12,921 bases of DNA from Trichomonas tenax. Its lineage: Eukaryota; Parabasalia; Trichomonadida; Trichomonadidae. Both the position numbers and the translations under genes were made by a program. The DNA is taken from NCBI GenBank assembly GCA_023091735.1, contig JALKBU010001301.1, forward strand, positions 1 to 12,921, in the 5' to 3' direction. Each line of letters starts with the position of its first letter. Within the stretch, counting starts at the first letter, position 1. The notes below the pieces were generated by a model. That model ran no database searches. It worked only from the letters and a program-made list of their open reading frames with translations, and was not told where the DNA came from. Below are positions 1 through 9,502 of this stretch, piece after piece.

Positions 1-254
1 ATATTGAATAATATATTTTTCATGCTTTATATATCCACAGCATTTTAGATGGGAAAATTTTTCATTTGCCACCAAAATTAGACCTTAAATATTCATACTG
101 GCGGAGAAAAATCGAGATGTTTGAGTAAGCGCGGAAAATTCAGTGACGCCAATAAACCTTATTACATTTGTTACATGTAATTTGATAAACTATTTAGGAT
201 ATTATATTGGTCTTAATTTCAGATGTTACAGGTAACAAAGTAACAATATATTAT
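1..254. other. AT-rich upstream spacer, no gene seen
   Basis: I see no convincing reading frame here on either strand. Two G+C-richer patches stand out in the AT-rich background: CTGGCGGAGAAAA near 100-112 and GCGCGGAAAA near 129-138, which loosely resemble E2F-type sites (TTTCCCGC-like on the other strand). There is also a perfect 10-base palindrome TTACATGTAA at 171-180 and a small inverted repeat GTTAC-AG-GTAAC at 225-236. Any regulatory role for the following deubiquitinase gene is inference; none of these motifs is long enough to be decisive. Confidence 0.4.
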
Positions 255-327
255 CCCGGGGCTAGCCCCTGAAATATTTTCCTGGCAAAAGCAAGAGGCC
301 GAAGGCTGACAGCTTGCCAGTTTTTTT
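255..327 (+). repeat. GC-rich hairpin cluster ending in a T run
   Basis: This is a GC-rich island in an AT-rich spacer. It starts with CCCGGG joined to the perfect 12-base palindrome GGGGCTAGCCCC (258-269). A second hairpin follows: CTGGCAA (282-288) pairs with TTGCCAG (314-320), extended by GC (291-292) with GC (312-313) across a two-base bulge. Nested inside is GGCC-GAA-GGCT (297-307). Seven T residues come directly after the outer stem (321-327). The layout resembles an intrinsic or Pol III-type terminator or the end of a dispersed repeat. I cannot tell which, and no RNA gene with recognisable boxes precedes it. Confidence 0.5.
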
Positions 328-400
328 AGAATCCATAAATGATGTATAATCTAAATACCAATGAAAAGTCAAATTGTGAGAAAGAAATCAAAAATTTTTG

Positions 401-408
401 TCACTTTC
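401..408 (+). promoter_or_regulatory. Initiator (Inr) of the deubiquitinase gene
   Basis: TCACTTTC matches the trichomonad initiator TCA(+1)Py(T/A), the dominant core promoter element of protein-coding genes in Trichomonas vaginalis, bound there by IBP39. With A403 as +1 the 5' untranslated region would be 19 bases, within the short range usual for the group. The match also supports the ATG at 422 as the true start. Confidence 0.7.
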
Positions 409-421
409 GTTATAAATTTCT

Positions 422-3400
422 ATGATCACTCCGGAAGAAGATTTTGAAACTTGGCTGCTTGTTGCTTCGTCGACAATCGACAGTGTCTCAAGTTTTGAGC
501 CTTTTGTTCCGCAGATTCAAGATCTTTTAAATCAGATTATCGAAAACAAGGAATTTAAAGAGCCTATCAAAGGAAAAGAATCGGCATTCATAAAAGAACT
601 GTACTGGAAGTTTATTCCTAAATTCAAAAAACTAGGTACGCTTACAGAAAATGAACTTTTGATTATTATAAATTGTTTTAAAATGCTTATTTCGTTTTGC
701 TTAAAGACGATCGAAAAGGATTTACCCGATCATCTAAGATTATTTAGTATTTTGGTTCCAGATGATTCATGGACTTTAATTTCGAAGAATAAAGACACGA
801 ATATCGAACTTGAGCTCATAGAATACATAAAGAACGAAGACATTGTCAACAAGTTTAGCAATGCGATTGATGAAAAACATGATTCTTATTCATTTCTCAA
901 TCAATTAACTCATTACTTAATTTTATTGAATAAATACGATCCCGAGATTAACCTTAACGATCTATCGAAGAAATACACTCAGTATCTCGCTGCAATAGCA
1001 AAGGACAAAATTAGGCAAATTATTCCAGCAGAAGTTCACATCTTTCTTGACAAGCTTGTTAAATCTATTATTGATGAAGAAGCTGTCTTCGGGTGGCTGA
1101 ATTTGTTCGATATTTTCATGAAATGTGATATTTTCAATTTGCAACTTTACGGATATCAAGCAATAAAGTTCTTGCTCGATCAGAAGGACCTACAAGAAAT
1201 CGTTTACAAGTGGTTCCTTGATCCTAAAAACTTGGAGTTTTTGAAGAAACAAACAATTCATCAAGAAATCATGCAATACGTTGCATTTATCATCTCTGCT
1301 CTCGTTAAAAACAATCTGATACCATTTGATATCATTCAAAACTTATGGAATTTCAATTCTCAAATTCACACAACTGTTCTTGATAAATTCTATCAAATGT
1401 TTGTTGTCATAGCGAAGTTCATTCCTATGGATTTCCTGTTTGATTACTGCACAATGGTCATAAATCCGCACGAAAAGAATCAAACTTGGTTCCAATTCTT
1501 GGTTTCTCTTGCACACACAATTGGTGACAGAAGTGATGCTTTGGAGCCGTACCAAGTCTTAAGAAATGAGTTTTGGCAGCTTTCATTTGATGAAGGCGAT
1601 TTACAAGAATTAGCAAGGTCATCCCTCAAGTCTACGCTTGGATTCCATCTCACACCGATCCATTTGAAGCAAATTACTTCACAGGTTCTCGAAACAATGC
1701 CAACTTATGACGCATTTGACATTCTTGGTTCTGTTGTTAATGCTCATCAAATGCCTGATGAAAAATCAGTTACTGAGTTCTTGGGACGCGCTATTTACGC
1801 ATTAGCCACATGTGATGATGCAAAGACACCAATATTTAATTTCATAACGAATATCTGTGTAGAAAACTCAATGAACATCAGCGACGAAGACTGCAACAAG
1901 ATATTCTCATTACCGCACGATAAAGAACTATACAAATTCCTTCAAGAAGTTGTCGATAACGATTTACTTTCGATGCATGCAATCAAAAAGTTCCTTTCTC
2001 TTGTTGAACTATCAGAAGTTGACCAAAACTTCATTGACTTACTCAAAATATTCATGCAGAAAGGCGTTTCTGAGTCAGCAATCACAAGACTTCCTTTCGA
2101 TAGCGAGAAAATCCTTTGGAAATTATCAACAGCGAACATCGAACAAAGATCGGAATCAATGGACCTCCTTGTTCGCGCATATCTCGGCCAAGATGGAGCT
2201 CCTCAGAATGACAACAGAGTTATCAATGGATTTATTGACAGATGGTTGACATACTTCAAGGAATCCGAGAACAAGAATTATGTTCTTGATATATTGAGAT
2301 ATTTCTTGATTGATGCTGAATATTTAGTCGATTATGAAGAGTTTGACATCATTCCTCATGGATTAGAAATCGCTCCTAAAGTCATTGTCGATGTTGTCTT
2401 TACCCCCACACAATTGCCTGCACAGAAGCACTTTGTTCCAGAAAATATGACCATTGCTGTATTAGCGAGGAGAGTTTCAAGATATGCGAAGAAGCCTACG
2501 GGTTCTTTCACACTCAAAATCTCTAACAAAGAGCTTTCTAGCATCTCGCAAGTCAGAGAATACGCACAGAATGGAGAGGCGAAGATGACTGCGCAAACTA
2601 ACAATCCACAGAAGGTAATCAGCAGGAAATACACTGAATTGCCATCAGAGATTATCTCTAGCAGCGAGATTCCTTCGATGTTGATTCAGTTATTGCGTGA
2701 AAATGTTAAAGAAGCAAAACTTGTCTTAGATTACCTCCCAACTGTTCCTTACACACGCGCAATCATTGAAGCGATCAAAGTCTTGGATTCCTTCGATTAC
2801 AAGCCATTCCTTCCCATTGAGTATCCAAGGTTCTTCATGTATAACTTCGAATCGATGATCGCTTTAGTTTCTCCAAAGATTATCCAGAGAACAGGCGGCA
2901 TCGACTATCTTATTGATTGCATTCCAGAGATGGAGTTTTATGTGGTTTATTCCATTACTAACTTCTTTGATACAAAATTATCTGATAACGAAAAGAGATA
3001 TTCAGCCCAGAACATATTCGATGCATGTTTCAAGCGTCTTTACAATAACTTAGATAAGGAAGAGTTTATCCACATCTCAACATTCTTAGTAAAGCTCGAA
3101 AAGCTTAAAGATGTTGAAATCATTCTTCCAGGAAGTTTCCAGGATGCTGCTAAATTATTCTTCATGTGCGAAAACAAGGAGATCATTAAAGCAACAGATG
3201 ATTTAATTTCAGAACTTTCAATCAACCAGGATATTCTCATTCCTTTAGTTTTCGAGTCTCACCAAGACTTCACAGGACTCATTCTCAAAGCTGTCAGTTC
3301 CCATCTTGTCGAGTTTTCTCAGGAGCTGTTTGATTTCATCATGAATTGCTTAGATGATGAAAACTGCAAATATATCAATAACGCACTTTACTGCATGCTC

Positions 3401-6400
3401 CAAATGGTCAAGAACGGTATTGATCAAGAGCACTCTGAAGTTCTCGCTGACAAACTTATTGAGAAATATCTTCAAACAAACGGCGCATGCGACAAGAACA
3501 GCTTCTTGAACGCTTGCAGGATTCTTGGCCGTTTGAACACCGCCAATCTCCAAGAAAGAATCAGAGCTCTTCATCAAAACATGCATCCAATTTCCAAGTG
3601 GTCTGTCAATGGCGACTGCCCGAGGAAGAGTCCATTGGGATCAGGTTTAATCAATCTCGGAGCAACATGTTTCTTGAATTCATCACTTCAGCAGTTCTTC
3701 TACATATTGCCTCTTAGAACAGCGATTCTTGCTTACACTGGCGATAACATCTTCCTTCAGTCTCTCAAAACTCTCTACGCACACATGCTTTTGTCAAGCC
3801 ATTACGCACAAACACCAACTGATCTCATCTCTAAGTGGGTTGGTTGGGATGGAGAGCCAATGAATCCAATGATGCAACAAGATGCTTGCGAGTTCATACA
3901 GAACTTGCTTGACAAGCTTGAGAAAGCGATGGGCGTTGATTTCATACATTCTCTCTTCCAAGGAAAGACAATCCATCACACTGATGGTTTGACGGCCAAT
4001 TTCCACTCATCAAGCGAAGAGACTTTCTACGCATTCTCGATGCCAGTCAAAGGTGTCATGAATGTAGAGCAAAGCCTTGAACAACTTTCTGCACCAGATT
4101 TCTTCACAGGAGACAACCAATACAAATCTGAAGAGTTCGGAAAGATTGATGTCAAGAGATACTCAAGCATCGGTAACTGTCCACCATTCTTAATCATCCA
4201 ACTTGCGAGATTCGAATACAACTATGCGATGTACACAAGAACAAAAATTGATTCTCCATTCGAGTTCCCATTCGATCTTAAGTTTGGTGACTATAACTAC
4301 AAACTTTCAGGTGTTATTGTTCACATCGGCACAGCAGACTTCGGACACTACGTTTCATATGTAAGAGACAGACAGACAAACATCTGGCGCTTATGCAATG
4401 ACGAAACAGTGACATTAGCCACAGAGAAATCAGTGAGAGAAGCAGGTTTCGGAACAAACAACAAATCCGCTTATCTTTTGTTTTATGACAGAGTTGATTA
4501 TGAGTACGACATGGAGCACGGCTGTGATGTTAGTTCGGAGATGAAGAAAACCATTGAACAAGAGAATGAAACATTAGATGAGATCAATATTTTGTTCTCA
4601 ACGCCGTACTTCAGATTAATGACGCTCCTTAGGGACGCAGACTCTTTGTTCTACTTCTGCAACATTTTGCCATTCTCTATATTCCAGGAGAAGGCCAAGA
4701 AGTTAGTGGATGCTCTGTGTAAAGCAGTGCATCAAGACTCTACAATGCAGGAGAACTTAGTTCAGTTTATCACCGCGAAAGTCTTCCTTCGGCCTTTATT
4801 CCAATCTCCTGATTTATCAATAAGAGAAGGTTCATTGAGATTGATTGCGATTGTTACAGAGAAACTCACAGAGGAAGCTCACAAAGCTTTGTTCTCAGAC
4901 ATGCCTAACTTCTGTGATTACTATGCGAACATCCAGAGCCTGTTTGCTGCGCTTTACATCTGCGTGCAGACAGAGACAGGAATGAAAGTTGCTGTCGAAG
5001 ATAATTGGCAGCACACTTTCCACGCTATATTAGCTACAAGAATCAATGACTATGTGGCCGAAAAGAAGATCAAGAAGGAAATGTACTGGGCCCACTTGAA
5101 TCTATCATCTATGCTCGAGTTGATGGCGAAACTCCCACTAGATGATACGCTCAAAGCATTTATTCAGAGCGATGATTTCATCAAACTTGTCTTCATTTCT
5201 CCAACAGCAATTGTCAGTCTTACTACAATTCTCAAGGCATCTAGCTACTCAATGGAGCAATTAGAAGCATTCTTGGACAAGCACTCTGTTTCATTGCCAT
5301 TCAACAAGGCAATAGAGCTGTTAATTTGCATCGCGGACGTTTTGATGTTCAACTTAATCGAAACATACACATTCATTGTTGGAGAGAGATGCGCAACACT
5401 TATGGACAAACTTGCATGCTACGCTTATCTCGTTAAGTGCAGAGACTCCAAGGGGTTCTTTGTTGATAATATTTCTCGTTGGTTCGGCGAACTCATCAAC
5501 GATGATCAGAACATTAGATCAATTGCCGCGCACATCGTTGCATTCATTGCTCCAACAGAGGCATTCTCAAGCATAGGCTTCTTCCCACAGTGTGGACAGG
5601 ATGCTGAGGAAATGGAGTTCCGCGCAGAGAAGAAGAACGAGGAAATGGAAGAATACGGTAACAGGATATTAGATTACTATTGGTCAGTTATCGATGAATT
5701 CCTTAAGCAATGCGAGCCTAAGTATAAGATGAACAAGATAATTGTATCGTTTTTGCATTGTTTAGCTGTTGGACTCTATGAGATAACAAATCGCAAGGAA
5801 GCACTCGAAATAGATATGAAGATAATCGATTTTATTAAGCCAATCGCTCACGACTTCGATCCAACTGTTCAGCCGTCTCTTTCTTTCCTCTTGAAGCACG
5901 GTGTTTACGTCAAAGGAACAGAAGCATTCATCAAGCCACCAACTATTTCAACATATATGCTCACTAACTTATTCGTCAATTCAATTATTCCGCACTTAGC
6001 AGTGGAAGAGATAACAGCTGATATAGCGAAGTCTATATTCAATGCATACGGAGAACCAATTAACAACCAGAAACCTCCAACAATCAACGCAATTCTCAGC
6101 CTTCTTTCTCTCGCGGCAGAAAGACAGCCACAAGTTGCCAGTGAATATATTACAGGAAAGGAAATCAATACATCGAACTTCCAGTACTTCCTGGCAATCC
6201 TAAAGAGTGCCGATTTATCAGTTCCTATACTCGACAAACTCGCGGACTTTGTGGACCAGACAAGGCCGTCAAACTGCAACTCTATCGTAAACGACGCCTT
6301 TACCGTACACGGAGAAAACGCTGTAGATTCGAAATGGCTTGAACCGCTGATCGACGATCCTTTACTTACCGATGATGCCAGACAGAAAGTTTTGGATGCC

Positions 6401-6673
6401 CTCGGCCTCAAAGAGACAAGAAAAGGAGTGTTGCAGTGGTTCTTCGAGGAAAGTTTCGGTGAGCTCCCATCAATACGGACGTTAGACGACTTATGTCATG
6501 CTGCCATTGATGCCATCGACAGTGGGCTCCCAGCAGATAGGCTCAAAGGCCTGGCCAAAGCTTTCTCATCGAGAATGAATTTCGATAATATGGAATACTT
6601 CGGGAAATTGAAGGAAATTGTTTTAAAACAGGATGAAAACTCAGAGCTTAAGACAGCCCTACAATCGTTATAA
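422..6673 (+). CDS. Giant ubiquitin-specific protease (peptidase family C19)
   Basis: This is a deubiquitinating cysteine protease that would hydrolyse isopeptide bonds between ubiquitin and substrate, probably in cytosol or nucleus. The USP core spans about residues 1074-1357 of 2083. The Cys box GLINLGATCFLN places the nucleophile at Cys1083. The QQD box MMQQDACEFI has Asp1154. An RF-type strand reads LIIQLARFEYN. The His box FGHYVSYV has His1309, followed by CNDE with Asn1326/Asp1327 as the third catalytic position and the closing YLLFY at 1351-1355. All catalytic residues are present. The usual paired CxxC zinc ligands of the fingers are replaced (HTDG and YKSEEFG regions). About 1070 residues before and 720 after the core are Leu/Ile/Phe-rich, helical-looking and repeat-like, with no signal peptide or membrane segment. 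This layout recalls the very large USP9X/USP24/USP34-type enzymes, but assignment to that branch is inference. The initiator 19 bases upstream supports the start. Confidence 0.93.
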   Translation: MITPEEDFETWLLVASSTIDSVSSFEPFVPQIQDLLNQIIENKEFKEPIKGKESAFIKELYWKFIPKFKKLGTLTENELLIIINCFKMLISFCLKTIEKDLPDHLRLFSILVPDDSWTLISKNKDTNIELELIEYIKNEDIVNKFSNAIDEKHDSYSFLNQLTHYLILLNKYDPEINLNDLSKKYTQYLAAIAKDKIRQIIPAEVHIFLDKLVKSIIDEEAVFGWLNLFDIFMKCDIFNLQLYGYQAIKFLLDQKDLQEIVYKWFLDPKNLEFLKKQTIHQEIMQYVAFIISALVKNNLIPFDIIQNLWNFNSQIHTTVLDKFYQMFVVIAKFIPMDFLFDYCTMVINPHEKNQTWFQFLVSLAHTIGDRSDALEPYQVLRNEFWQLSFDEGDLQELARSSLKSTLGFHLTPIHLKQITSQVLETMPTYDAFDILGSVVNAHQMPDEKSVTEFLGRAIYALATCDDAKTPIFNFITNICVENSMNISDEDCNKIFSLPHDKELYKFLQEVVDNDLLSMHAIKKFLSLVELSEVDQNFIDLLKIFMQKGVSESAITRLPFDSEKILWKLSTANIEQRSESMDLLVRAYLGQDGAPQNDNRVINGFIDRWLTYFKESENKNYVLDILRYFLIDAEYLVDYEEFDIIPHGLEIAPKVIVDVVFTPTQLPAQKHFVPENMTIAVLARRVSRYAKKPTGSFTLKISNKELSSISQVREYAQNGEAKMTAQTNNPQKVISRKYTELPSEIISSSEIPSMLIQLLRENVKEAKLVLDYLPTVPYTRAIIEAIKVLDSFDYKPFLPIEYPRFFMYNFESMIALVSPKIIQRTGGIDYLIDCIPEMEFYVVYSITNFFDTKLSDNEKRYSAQNIFDACFKRLYNNLDKEEFIHISTFLVKLEKLKDVEIILPGSFQDAAKLFFMCENKEIIKATDDLISELSINQDILIPLVFESHQDFTGLILKAVSSHLVEFSQELFDFIMNCLDDENCKYINNALYCMLQMVKNGIDQEHSEVLADKLIEKYLQTNGACDKNSFLNACRILGRLNTANLQERIRALHQNMHPISKWSVNGDCPRKSPLGSGLINLGATCFLNSSLQQFFYILPLRTAILAYTGDNIFLQSLKTLYAHMLLSSHYAQTPTDLISKWVGWDGEPMNPMMQQDACEFIQNLLDKLEKAMGVDFIHSLFQGKTIHHTDGLTANFHSSSEETFYAFSMPVKGVMNVEQSLEQLSAPDFFTGDNQYKSEEFGKIDVKRYSSIGNCPPFLIIQLARFEYNYAMYTRTKIDSPFEFPFDLKFGDYNYKLSGVIVHIGTADFGHYVSYVRDRQTNIWRLCNDETVTLATEKSVREAGFGTNNKSAYLLFYDRVDYEYDMEHGCDVSSEMKKTIEQENETLDEINILFSTPYFRLMTLLRDADSLFYFCNILPFSIFQEKAKKLVDALCKAVHQDSTMQENLVQFITAKVFLRPLFQSPDLSIREGSLRLIAIVTEKLTEEAHKALFSDMPNFCDYYANIQSLFAALYICVQTETGMKVAVEDNWQHTFHAILATRINDYVAEKKIKKEMYWAHLNLSSMLELMAKLPLDDTLKAFIQSDDFIKLVFISPTAIVSLTTILKASSYSMEQLEAFLDKHSVSLPFNKAIELLICIADVLMFNLIETYTFIVGERCATLMDKLACYAYLVKCRDSKGFFVDNISRWFGELINDDQNIRSIAAHIVAFIAPTEAFSSIGFFPQCGQDAEEMEFRAEKKNEEMEEYGNRILDYYWSVIDEFLKQCEPKYKMNKIIVSFLHCLAVGLYEITNRKEALEIDMKIIDFIKPIAHDFDPTVQPSLSFLLKHGVYVKGTEAFIKPPTISTYMLTNLFVNSIIPHLAVEEITADIAKSIFNAYGEPINNQKPPTINAILSLLSLAAERQPQVASEYITGKEINTSNFQYFLAILKSADLSVPILDKLADFVDQTRPSNCNSIVNDAFTVHGENAVDSKWLEPLIDDPLLTDDARQKVLDALGLKETRKGVLQWFFEESFGELPSIRTLDDLCHAAIDAIDSGLPADRLKGLAKAFSSRMNFDNMEYFGKLKEIVLKQDENSELKTALQSL

Positions 6674-6707
6674 CGGTAAGACGATTTTGTAATTTTGTTT
6701 TTTGTTA

Positions 6708-6713
6708 AATAAA
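6708..6713 (+). terminator. Likely polyadenylation signal of the deubiquitinase gene
   Basis: AATAAA lies 35 bases after the TAA stop, inside TTAAATAAATGA. It contains the UAAA core used as poly(A) signal in trichomonads. The stop codon itself is followed by C, so it does not form the overlapping UAAA often seen in these organisms, which makes this downstream copy the best candidate. Confidence 0.5.
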
Positions 6714-7098
6714 TGATTTACTTTGTATTTTAATCATCAATCACCAGTAAATCAAAAATACTATTCTGAACCAAAGAGATTTCTAAGAATTAATTTCACA
6801 TGATTTGTAATAAAATATCGAAATCCTTATAAATAGCCTGACACTTCGGGCCCAGAATCAATTGACACCACCTGTATCCAATTACCGGTAACTACAATAA
6901 GAATTCAAGTTTCCCTACTGGACTTTGACAACAAAGACAAAAAAATTTGCAAAAAAAAAAAAAATAATTTCGGACCAATTCTTCGTTATCTTTTGATGTA
7001 GAGGACAATGCCGACATTTATCCATAAACAGAAATCATGAAATTGAAGTCAGCATAAAAACGCTAAATGAATAAAGCTTTGACATATCCATAGTTTTG

Positions 7099-7119
7099 AT
7101 TGTAGATCAATTCTACAAT
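7099..7119. repeat. Perfect 8-bp inverted repeat
   Basis: ATTGTAGA (7099-7106) and TCTACAAT (7112-7119) are exact reverse complements separated by TCAAT. In RNA or single-stranded DNA this forms a simple hairpin. It has no T-run or gene context that gives it a role, and a stem this long can arise by chance in AT-rich DNA. Confidence 0.4.
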
Positions 7120-8180
7120 GATTTTTATTGGATAAATCTATGTAAACAAATTGAGAGTTTTGAAATTTTTCCAAACAAACTTTATAAATGGACTTTTTAG
7201 GTGAAACTAAACACATATCACAAAGAGTAAAAGTGAATTGAATAGATAATCGGTTTTACATTTCCATTGAAAATTTAAACTATGGCCTTTCTTCCCCTCA
7301 ATTTTCTAAACATATTTGAATATTGTTAAAGTGATTTTACTTCATTGACTCACACACTACATATTTGTGGTATAGAATGTTATTACAAAATAAATTTTTT
7401 TAGCTGTGATCGATTTCAGTTGTGAACTTTGATTTCATTTTGTTTTTGTTGATGTGGGAAAAGGTCCTGTGGCAGAATGGACGTTATTTAAAATCTCACT
7501 TTTTGGCCTCGGTCGAAGTTTAGTTTTGCTATCTCGATGAGGATTCAAAACTCGACTTTTCTATATGGCACAATCAAAAATGTAACTCAGCTTATTTATC
7601 ATGGAATCTATTTATGTGCTCTGGACTAAAGTCATTGCTAAGATATTGCGATTTTTAGACTTTGTTGGTTTCTAGCCTTGGCGTTACCGGTTGCTTTCAA
7701 CAAGAGTATCTTGCTTCGGAATCCGTCTTGAAAAATACATGTTAAAATTCGAAATTTGTACCACAAAATTTTGCCGATTTTTTGGCTCCATCTTCTAAAT
7801 ACAGCTGCTACTAACATTTCGGTGATCAATTACAAATTTGCTAATGGCTGTTACAGAGGGTTTTTGAGATCCGATTATTATCTCCATATTTAACGATGAT
7901 TTATGCATATTTATAGAAATTCGTGTAATTTACATCAGTAGTTCGGTTCAATTACAGATATAAAACTATCAATATCTCTATTTAAGATTTCATTCATAAT
8001 GTTTTTATAAAATTTTGTTCTTTTTCTTTGCGTAAATACTTCTACCTTTATAATCATATCTATAACTAGCTTATCAATTCATTTTATGAATATCAATTTT
8101 TCACTTTTTTGAAAATGTTGAAATATTTAAGCGTTGTATGTTGTTTCTATGATCAGTAGTCCAATCAGTCTGTTTTAATG

Positions 8181-8197
8181 TGAATGAATTTCATTCA
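8181..8197. repeat. 17-base near-palindrome
   Basis: TGAATGAA and TTCATTCA flank a single central T, giving a perfect inverted repeat about 170 bases upstream of the kinase pseudogene. It could be a protein-binding dyad or chance in AT-rich sequence; nothing nearby decides between these. Confidence 0.35.
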
Positions 8198-8371
8198 TTG
8201 TTCATGATTTTTTTTTTTTGAAAATTGAAAAATGTAAATTGCCTATTTAATGGTAAAATTGCATTCAGCATCTATTATGTATTAAAATATATTATTTTTG
8301 CATAAATTTGTTTTTTAGTAAAATATTTAAATTGCAAAAATTTTTGTTTCAATAATATATAGTTTTTCAGG

Positions 8372-9502
8372 ATGAATAACTCAGCGAATCTCTGTGCAAT
8401 TTCCTTGATATCACAATGCATACATCCTCATGGCCTGTACAACTTAAATCCTGAAGCTGATTGGAAAATATCAGCAAAAAAGATCCAAGGCACCTTTATG
8501 TGCGACGAATTTGAACATACAACGATTGACACAATAAAAATCAGGATCCCAGAGTAGGTCAAGCGTCCCAAAGTCGTCAAGACAATCGGCAGCGGAAGAT
8601 TCTCTGTTGTCGTTCTCGGTGTACATCAGAAGACAGGAGAAAAGGTGACTATCAAGATCATGGACAGAAAGGAGATCACCAAACAGAAGGTTTTAACTTA
8701 TTTGGAAAACGAGTTAAGACTCATTGCGAGATTCGATCATCCAAACATCTTAAAGGTCTTCAACATCATCTATGAGGAAGACATCATCATGATCGTCATG
8801 GAATACCTCAAGATTGGCGATTTGCAGAAGGTTATCAGCTCCTGAATCACATTTACTCTTGTTGAACAGATTGTCATCACAAGACAGTTATTGGATGCTC
8901 TAACATACCTCCACAAGAGAGGCATCGCCCACAGAGACATTAAGCCAGAGGATATTCTTTTCGATGAGAATTTCCATCCAAAGTTAATTGATTTCGGACT
9001 CTCACGCGAGAATCCAGCAGCTCTTCACACGCTCTGCGGCACTTCGATCTATTTAGCGCCAGAAGTTGTCACATCAGACCACTACGATGGCAGAAAGTCC
9101 AACATCTGGGCGATGGGAATTGTCATCCATATCATCGCCGCTCTCTCTTTCCCATTCGATATATCGAACGAGATATACCACCTCAAGAATCTCGCGGCAC
9201 ACAACTTGAGCTTCGACATTAAAGTTCAAGGTGTTTTAGGCACAATTATCAAAAATAGCCTCGTTTATGATGAAAACGATCGTCCTGATGTGGAATCACT
9301 CCTCAAGTTGGTAGAGGATGAGTGTGAGCGCCCACTGACTTGCCACATCTCACAGATGCCACAGCCAAAGAAGAAGATTTCCCAACTGTGACTTCTTTCT
9401 CGCAACAACATTCCAGTTCTTATCCCAAGGATAAGACATCACGATAAATCCCCGATTAACAACCAAAGAAGGGCTGTAAAGCACTTTTCAAATCAAATTT
9501 GA
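8372..9502 (+). pseudogene. CAMK-like serine/threonine protein kinase pseudogene
   Basis: A single reading frame of 376 codons encodes a whole protein kinase but is broken by in-frame TAG (8555-8557, codon 62), TGA (8843-8845, codon 158) and TGA (9389-9391, codon 340), with no frameshift. Kinase landmarks in order: glycine loop GSGRFSVVVLG (73-83), VTIK with Lys95, helix-C Glu114, HRD at 187-189, DFG at 207-209, APE at 229-231, and Arg304 in DENDRP. Between the first stop and Val92 the frame still reads VKRPKVVKTIGSGRF, and after the third it still reads IPVLIPRIRHHDKSP before the terminal TGA at 9500. Two near-invariant residues are changed: HRDIKPEN is HRDIKPED (Asp194), and the DIW aspartate is Asn244. 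Nonsense codons plus lost key residues indicate a decaying member of the large trichomonad CAMK-like kinase family. No clean initiator precedes the ATG, only TCAGG. Readthrough is unlikely, because the intact genes use the standard code. Confidence 0.88.

Larger units (their letters stand above)
6674..8371. other. 1.7-kb AT-rich spacer, no gene supported
   Basis: Both strands are full of stops and homopolymer runs, including 14 A residues at 6951-6964. I found no tRNA, rRNA or convincing protein gene. A 63-codon minus frame at 7638-7829 opens with TTG rather than ATG and has no recognisable motif. Local inverted repeats are listed separately. Somewhat GC-richer patches at about 7440-7560 and 7670-7830 could be old coding remnants, but I cannot recognise anything in them. 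Confidence 0.5.

Noticed and set aside
5905..6411. Minus-strand open frame of 168 codons inside the deubiquitinase gene
   Set aside because: It lies wholly antisense to a well-supported gene, shows no family motif, and has the Ser/Ala/Ile-rich look of a shadow frame.
7440..7560. Short minus-strand open stretch of about 40 codons rich in Lys, Arg, Ser and Thr
   Set aside because: It is too short, lacks an ATG and has no recognisable motif; a chance open frame is as likely.
7638..7829. Minus-strand open frame of 63 codons in the long spacer
   Set aside because: It opens with TTG, not ATG, has no initiator, and matches nothing I recognise. A faint chance remains that it is an old coding remnant.
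7935..7960. tRNA-like T-loop (GGTTCAATTAC)
   Set aside because: It has no flanking stem pairing, A box or acceptor pairing at the right distances.
8361..8371. Possible 3' splice site (TTTTTCAG) just before the kinase ATG
   Set aside because: Trichomonad introns use a fixed longer 3' motif ending in ACTAACACACAG, which is absent, and no matching 5' site was seen upstream.
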